Assembly: GCF_033568475.1 (NCBI RefSeq)
Contig: NW_027331833.1
Location: 4,526,001 to 4,590,000, forward strand
From: Henckelia pumila
Taxonomy: Eukaryota; Streptophyta; Magnoliopsida; Lamiales; Gesneriaceae
Direction: 5' to 3'
DNA: 64,000 nucleotides
Under the pieces are notes generated by a model that saw nothing but the letters and a program-made list of their open reading frames with translations, searched no databases and was not told where the DNA came from. Position numbers and translations under genes: made by a program. This document shows, in pieces, positions 58,302-64,000 of this stretch (position 1 is its first letter; every line of letters begins with the position of its first letter).

Positions 58302-58640
58302 TAAAGGTGTCAAAACGAGCAGACGGGGCGGACCAGCCCAAAAATCCGTCGCAACCCACCACTTGGCGGAGCGTGGTTGGCCGGCCTACCTTTAAGGCGG
58401 GTTGGTAAAACACCAACTCAACCCACCTATTTTAAATGGTGGAATAGGCCAATTCGACGGGCGTACGTGTAATGTGAGGGGTTTTGACGGACCAACCCGC
58501 AACCCATCATTAAGCGGAGCGAGACGGCCCACCTTTTAGGTGATTTGAAAAATTATCAACTCAACCCACCTATTTTGTATGGCGGAGGGGGCCAACCCAA
58601 CAGGAACAGGACTTGAGAGTTGACAAGCTACCCAACCATT
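58302..58640. repeat. GC-rich repeat block, possibly part of a hAT-like element
   Basis: Repeated motifs such as AACCCACC, GGCGGA and CCAACCCA recur in imperfect copies (two related sub-blocks). It resembles the GC-rich ends of hAT-like plant elements such as that at 10875, but I cannot define inverted ends or a duplication. Confidence 0.3.
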
Positions 58641-58975
58641 TGCAAGCATCATGTCAGTTTGTATACTAGTATTTATGTACTAAGCGAATGTCGCTGACTT
58701 CTGTGTTTTTTTTCATGAACACCCCATTCGAGGGACAGTTGCAGGTTGCACAAGAATTGGACTTGTGCATAGTTGGTGACCAAGGCTTGGAGCAGAGGTT
58801 ACCAAAAATTTTAGATTAAGTTTTATTTAGTTAATTATATTGATTCGATTGAGTTGTATAATTATTTGTTATTTTGGTTTCAAGTTTTTCTCCGGTTGTG
58901 TTCTGTCGGATTGGTAGTTATTTAAGTTTCCACAATATTTGTGAATATGTTTAACTATTTAAGTTAATTGGATGA

Positions 58976-60413
58976 TGTATTGACCCTACCCGGATCATCT
59001 ACTAAGCAAAGTCTTAAGAAACATGCAAAAACAATAATCAAAGATACTGCGGAAAATAAACCAACATGCTAAACCGGCAGAATACAACTTGATGCAAATC
59101 TTGGATGCATGAAAAGCAAACACGATTATAAAGAATCATACCCTCAATTCAATAACAAAAAAATTCAATAATTTTGTCCCGATCTTTTGAACGAGTAAGT
59201 TTCGGATATCCACCTCTAGCTTACAACGAAACTAGCAACAGATAATCACATGGATAAACAATTAATCACAACGGAACCTTCAGAGAACTTGTTTCTGACA
59301 ATCCACGAAAATAATCAATTGAAAAAAGCCACAAAGTTTATGAAACTTTGATAAGTTTGATTTGATAAAAACAAAAAAAAAAACTTTGAAAACCTTCTAG
59401 AGAGATTTTTTAAGGATTGATAAAAATCAATAATTAAATATCTTCAATAATCTATTCAATAATGAATGTTTATATTGTATTTATAATACAACTAAAAAAT
59501 AATAAAAGATAGCGCAAAATAGTGCAAAGATATCAAAAGATATCATCTAAAAGTTTTCTAGTACACTTATAATACTCAAAAATAGCACAAAATATAAAAA
59601 ATACTCAAAAATCCGAAAACACACACTACACGTCGTACTCTATGTAAATCCCAAACTAGCGCCTAGGCGCTTGGCACTGGAGCTTGGGCGATGAAGCTGT
59701 TCCAAATTTTGCATAATTCTTGAAAAATTCATATCTCAAGTTCTAGCCGGCGAATCGGGTTGAAATTTGAACTGTAGCTTTATAACATCCTAAAATACAT
59801 TTTGAACGGTATATTTTGATCTCTTTAGAGTTTTCAATAAATTTCAGTCCACCACCTTGAGCTCCATGCATTTCAACTTGGCTCCCTTGCTCCCCAACTT
59901 GATTGTAATTGATCTCAATTCCTTTTAAACTCGATGGAAAATTATAAGAAAAATCTTGAAATAATATGAATCTTCGATAAACTTCTAGATTCATATCAGA
60001 ATTCCCTTTTTCAAAAAGATTTTTCCTCAAATATTTTTTGTTACCTACAAGAAAAAAAAAACCTTTTTTTCTTTTTTTTTGAAGTTTTTGACTTTTTTTT
60101 TTTTGCTTTTTCTGACTAATTTTCGTAATATTTTTTTTTAGAATTTTTGAATTTTTTTTTTTTGAAAAACTTGTAGCACAAGACAGAAAACTTGGGCAAC
60201 AAGATTGACAGAACGAAGAACGACGAACGAAAAACGAAGAACGAAGAACACGAAGAACGGATAAAAAGAACGAAAAATAGATAAGAAAAACAGATAGAAA
60301 GATACGACTTACTTGATCAAGAGAACCTTAAACTTTGATACCAAATGATAAGAATCTTGGATGCATGAAAAGCAAACACGATTATAAAGAATCGTACCTT
60401 CAATTCAATAACA
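58976..60413 (-). mobile_element. remnant of an LTR element, minus strand, poorly bounded
   Basis: A direct repeat of about 65 bases (59097-59160 and 60352-60413; core CTTGGATGCATGAAAAGC) may be two LTR pieces. Next to the right copy the minus strand reads TCATTTGGTATCAAAG, like a primer-binding site. A minus-strand TATAAATAC lies near 59477-59485. The left margin reads GGGTCAATACA on the minus strand, like an LTR end. GAACGAA-type repeats (about 60213-60290) and T-runs (60060-60170) lie inside. No coding domain was found. The interpretation is tentative. Confidence 0.35.
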
Positions 60414-61020
60414 AAACGAAGAGTCAAAAAATAGAGAGCGTTTAATAGGAATTTTTTTTGATGGATTCTCGTGCAAAAAAACAAAGAGTCAAAAAATAAT
60501 TAGACATTTAGCAGATCTCCTATTATCAGTTTTTTTTAATTATTCAAAGGCTTTTAGTATAATTTATTTCTCGATATTATCTAATTGTGAGTTTTAATTA
60601 ATGAAGGACTTTTAAATCCCAAAGCTGTGTGGTAAATTTCGTAAAAAAATTTCATTTAAGTAATACATCTGATTTAATAATTAATTTTGTATACAAAGAT
60701 AAATAAGTTTTTTACTTTCAAAATTTCAAATTATTTAAACTAAATTATATTGAAAACAGATTTAAAATAATTTTATAATTAATTGTGGCGAGTCTGTTTT
60801 CAAACAAATGATCATTTATTAATAAATAATTTTCAAAGATATAAAACCTTTTGTTTTAACTTAGCACATAGAAGTAATGATCATTTATTAATAAATAATT
60901 TTCAAAGATATAAAACTTTTTATTTTAATTTAAGTTATTAAAGAATATTCTATTTTAAGTAAGAATTTTAAGCGGGAAAGTACCAAGTTTTTTATGTAAA
61001 CTTGTCTTGCTTTATATATA
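60414..61020. other. intergenic, AT-rich, with a short direct repeat
   Basis: A repeat of about 48 bases containing ATGATCATTTATTAATAAAT occurs at about 60808-60855 and 60875-60922. No gene was seen. Confidence 0.4.
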
Positions 61021-64000
61021 CTAGTGACCGAAGCACACGCGATGCGTGTGCGAATGGTCTGTGTGATGTTTTCACAAAAATATTATGTATATCATGTGTA
61101 ATAATAAGTGTGCTATGAACTTAGTTGACATAATGGTTAATAACATAAAATTGTCCAGAGAAACTTTCGGAACCATTTAGAGCAGCGACCCCTACTGACG
61201 CACACGCATTACGTGTATAAAGGGTTTTTTTTTAAAATTTTATTATTATATTTGAAAAAAGAACTTGTATATATATGCTTCAGTTTCATATATAAATTCA
61301 CAACCAAAAAAGTATTGACCTCTTTGATAAAATTTGAAACAACCAACAAAAGCATTGGAAATCATGGAAATCCCTCCGTATTCCTAAATGTAGCACGTGT
61401 TTTGCTCAAGAAAATCGGTTTAATTCTCCCACAACTGGAGTTGTAAAAACTATTTTTCATAATATAAGTTTAGAAATTTGTATTCATCCATACAATATAT
61501 GCACACACATATATGTACCATTAAAAAAGTGTCAAAATGGAAATTAAAAGAAAATTCAATGATAGCTCGACACTCGACCTCAAACTTCTTTAAGCACTCC
61601 GCGGATTTCTGCTTGAACTTTGTGGTACATGTAACTACATAAAAAACCTCGATTAGCATGTTTACAAATAATTTAAAGCTACATGATGTATGACATAAGT
61701 AAATAAGTTGATATATAAAATTTATCAAATTGCTTTCGGATATCACATTGAAATTCACCTGATTTCGAGTTTTTTATTTCAATCAAAAAATATTCCAAAG
61801 ATATATAAAATCATTATGTTCCACAATTTTGTGAAAAACGAATAACTTCCCTTAGCATTTTGATTTCAAAGTCTTTAAATTAAGAAAACTAATTAAGAAA
61901 ACTTGTAGAAGTGATATATTCCATCTGAAAACTTGAAGAATTAATATTAAAATATTTGAAATGAGAAAAAAATGGCAAAGCAATGAAAATCATACTTTAC
62001 AGCATCAACCGAAAGCCACATTCCTCCAAATATTATACGTGTTGCAAACAAATTCTTGAGAGGAAAAACACATCAAGTCCAAGAAGTGAAGAAATACACA
62101 TCTGAAATAATTGAATAAGAAGTTCTGAAGCAAATAAAGGAATACTATATAGAATTCTGAAAATTACTATGGGGTATCTCACTGAAATAAAAACATGACT
62201 CTCCAGATCAAGTGATTTCAGAGTAATGGAGGCATGTAATTAGCAAATTTCTATGAGTTAGCTTCCAATGCTGAAAATTTTTGAAGCTTTGAATTGGTGA
62301 AATTGAATGAAATACCCAAAATTCAGTTGCAAAACAAATAGAAAAATGCTTCACGATTCTTAAAAAATAAGGTGATGATGTAAAACTGGTTGAAAGGTAT
62401 CTGTGATTCTATCACCCACATTCAACATAAAGTTGAAGGAGACACAAATATTCTTGATAAACAAAACAGATGAAACTCAACAATAACACAACCGATAACA
62501 CAATCCAAGTAAAAATCATGTCGAATGGTATAGGAAATAAAAAAGAGGCTCACCAAGAGAACGTAATTTCAGAGTTAGCTTCCTGACGCTTAACAAATTT
62601 GAGGCATTGAATGATCGAAATTGAATGAGATATTCCAAAGCAAGCAACGCAAGAATAAGAAATGCAGAAACCCATGAGTCACAACAATTCTGAAGCAAAT
62701 AAGACACAAAGTAAAATGGGTTAGCAGTTAGCGTCTATTCTCTACCCACGTTCTGAATCACGTTCGAGTTGTGGTGGTTTTTTTTTCCTATTTTGTTTGT
62801 GCTGAAAAAAAAAATGACAGCAATTGGTACGATTTTGAATGTGCCATACAGTTTTCGTTAATGTCATATCAACGTACATACTTAATAGAATAGAAAGAGA
62901 TATTACTAATTTAATCATGTCGAAGTAAACAATCAGAACATATTACTAATTTGATGCACTGAGGCACATCACCAGATCGGGATGCATCTTCAGAAGCAGA
63001 TCAAACATTTGTAATATTCCATTTTGGAAAGGCAAATACCACTGAAGAATCAGACATGTAATTTAAAATTTACATATAATATTATACGTAAATTTCAAAT
63101 TTAAAATCAATCTGTTGGCTGCTTGTGATTTGCATGGTTTTGTAATTTTCTTGGAAGCTAATGATGCAGACACCGAGAAACTAAAAGCTATGATCATGAC
63201 CTGGTCGTTAGATTAAGTAAATTTACTATAAATAATTGTTAGCACATATAAATTCGATTGATCCAAGCAACTCACTTAACTTACTCATAGTTCACATTTA
63301 ACACAAAGGTCAAATTGAGTAAAATTTACTGTGACTAAATACCAAAATGTTTGAACATTTGAGTTTGTTATTTTGTTAAACATGTTGTTTGCAGAAAATA
63401 ACAACACAACCGATTTACTATAAATAATTGCTAGCACATATAAATTCGATTGATTCAAGCAACTCACTCAACTTACTCATAGTTCACATTTAACACAAAG
63501 GTCAGATTCAGTAAAATTTACTGTGACTAAATACCAAAATGTTTGAACATTTGAGTTTGTTATTTTGTCAAACATGTTGTTTGCAGAAAATAACAACAGA
63601 ACCGATAGAAATACATAGAAATTCAATGAAATAAACATGCTAAGAGTGTAATTTCGGAGAGCATCACAATCGAAATAAAAGGTCTCACCATTTAATTTGC
63701 TAGAAATGCAAAGACGACGTCTGTAACTACACGGAGTTGTTATTGATGCTGAGATTTCCGAGTAACAAAGCCATGTAATTTGCAACTTTGAATGAGAGAC
63801 CGAGGACCATGAACTGGTTTGAAGCAGTAGAATCGTGGGAGTGCAGATAACGAAAGACGCATAATGAATTTGTATTGAAGAGGTGGAGAGCAGCAGTTTG
63901 TGGTTAGAAGTCTCATTTTCTTGCCCACGTTCAGCACAGAATTGCCGAGAAAGATTTTTGAGTTAATTTTTTGAAGGAAAATAGGAGCAGTTTTTGCGAG
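61021..64000 (-). mobile_element. third Helitron (minus), continuing past the window
   Basis: The minus strand ends CTAG at 61021, preceded on the plus strand by A. An 8-bp hairpin GCACACGC-GAT-GCGTGTGC (61033-61051) lies eight bases away. The right part (about 63550-63840) is clearly homologous to the middle of the Helitrons at 22.9-29.3 kb, for example around 27180-27500, but the 3' part differs, so it is a related family member. The 5' end lies outside the window. No Rep/helicase domain is visible here. Confidence 0.75.
63221..63604. repeat. 192-bp tandem duplication inside the third Helitron
   Basis: Units 63221-63412 and 63413-63604 are nearly identical and share TTTACTATAAATAATTG and ACATGTTGTTTGCAG. 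The Helitron copies at 23-29 kb carry only part of this unit, so it arose in this copy or a close relative. Confidence 0.85.

Overview
This is nuclear DNA from a flowering plant, most likely a eudicot. The evidence is multi-exon genes with GT/AG introns, an AT-rich background, and plant versions of MSP1, VPS26, STR14 and AZG1. An asterid or Lamiales source is possible, but that is only an impression. The window holds four host genes. About two thirds of the rest is transposable-element sequence, much of it nested.

Layout. 1-5356: 3' half of a Ty3/gypsy chromovirus with an open pol frame and a 2.7-kb 3' LTR. 5429-6276: hAT-like MITE. 6483-9531 (+): MSP1/ATAD1-type AAA ATPase, five exons. 9559-9662: small MITE in its 3' flank. 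10875-11504: GC-ended hAT-like element. 12564-16682 (+): retromer subunit VPS26, 11 coding exons. 17142-19297 (-): chloroplast rhodanese-like protein of the STR14 type, six exons, convergent with VPS26. 20165-21707: MITE cluster, one nested in another. 22857-42429: one Ty1/copia locus carrying two Helitrons (one inside the other) in its 5' LTR and a 5.4-kb CACTA element between its primer-binding site and gag. 43175-43526: TRIM. 43697-44018: Mutator-like MITE. 44838-46240: LINE-type RNase H fragments, GATA arrays and a 347-bp duplication. 46440-51679 (-): 5' half of a second Ty3/gypsy element, split by a solo LTR at 48096-50328. 51680-53088: partial LTR related to that solo LTR. 53907-54115: short LINE insertion with a 15-bp target duplication. 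54846-56579 (+): AZG1-type purine transporter, single exon. 58976-60413: weakly defined LTR-element remnant. 61021-64000: third Helitron, running off the window.

The four host genes are housekeeping or transport genes: outer-membrane protein extraction, retromer sorting, a plastid sulfurtransferase-fold protein and purine uptake. Nothing suggests that they form a functional cluster.

The most unusual structure is the 22.9-42.4 kb nest. Two Helitrons of one family lie in opposite orientations with one inside the other. Both insertion junctions can be read exactly, one against the sister Helitron and one against the copia 3' LTR, which preserves the empty site. The arrangement leaves inverted arms of about 2.5 kb that could pair as a long RNA hairpin. 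I found no clearly new gene system. The more novel candidates are the gene fragments carried by the Helitrons and the CACTA element, and the varied GC-rich palindromic blocks in the gypsy LTRs.
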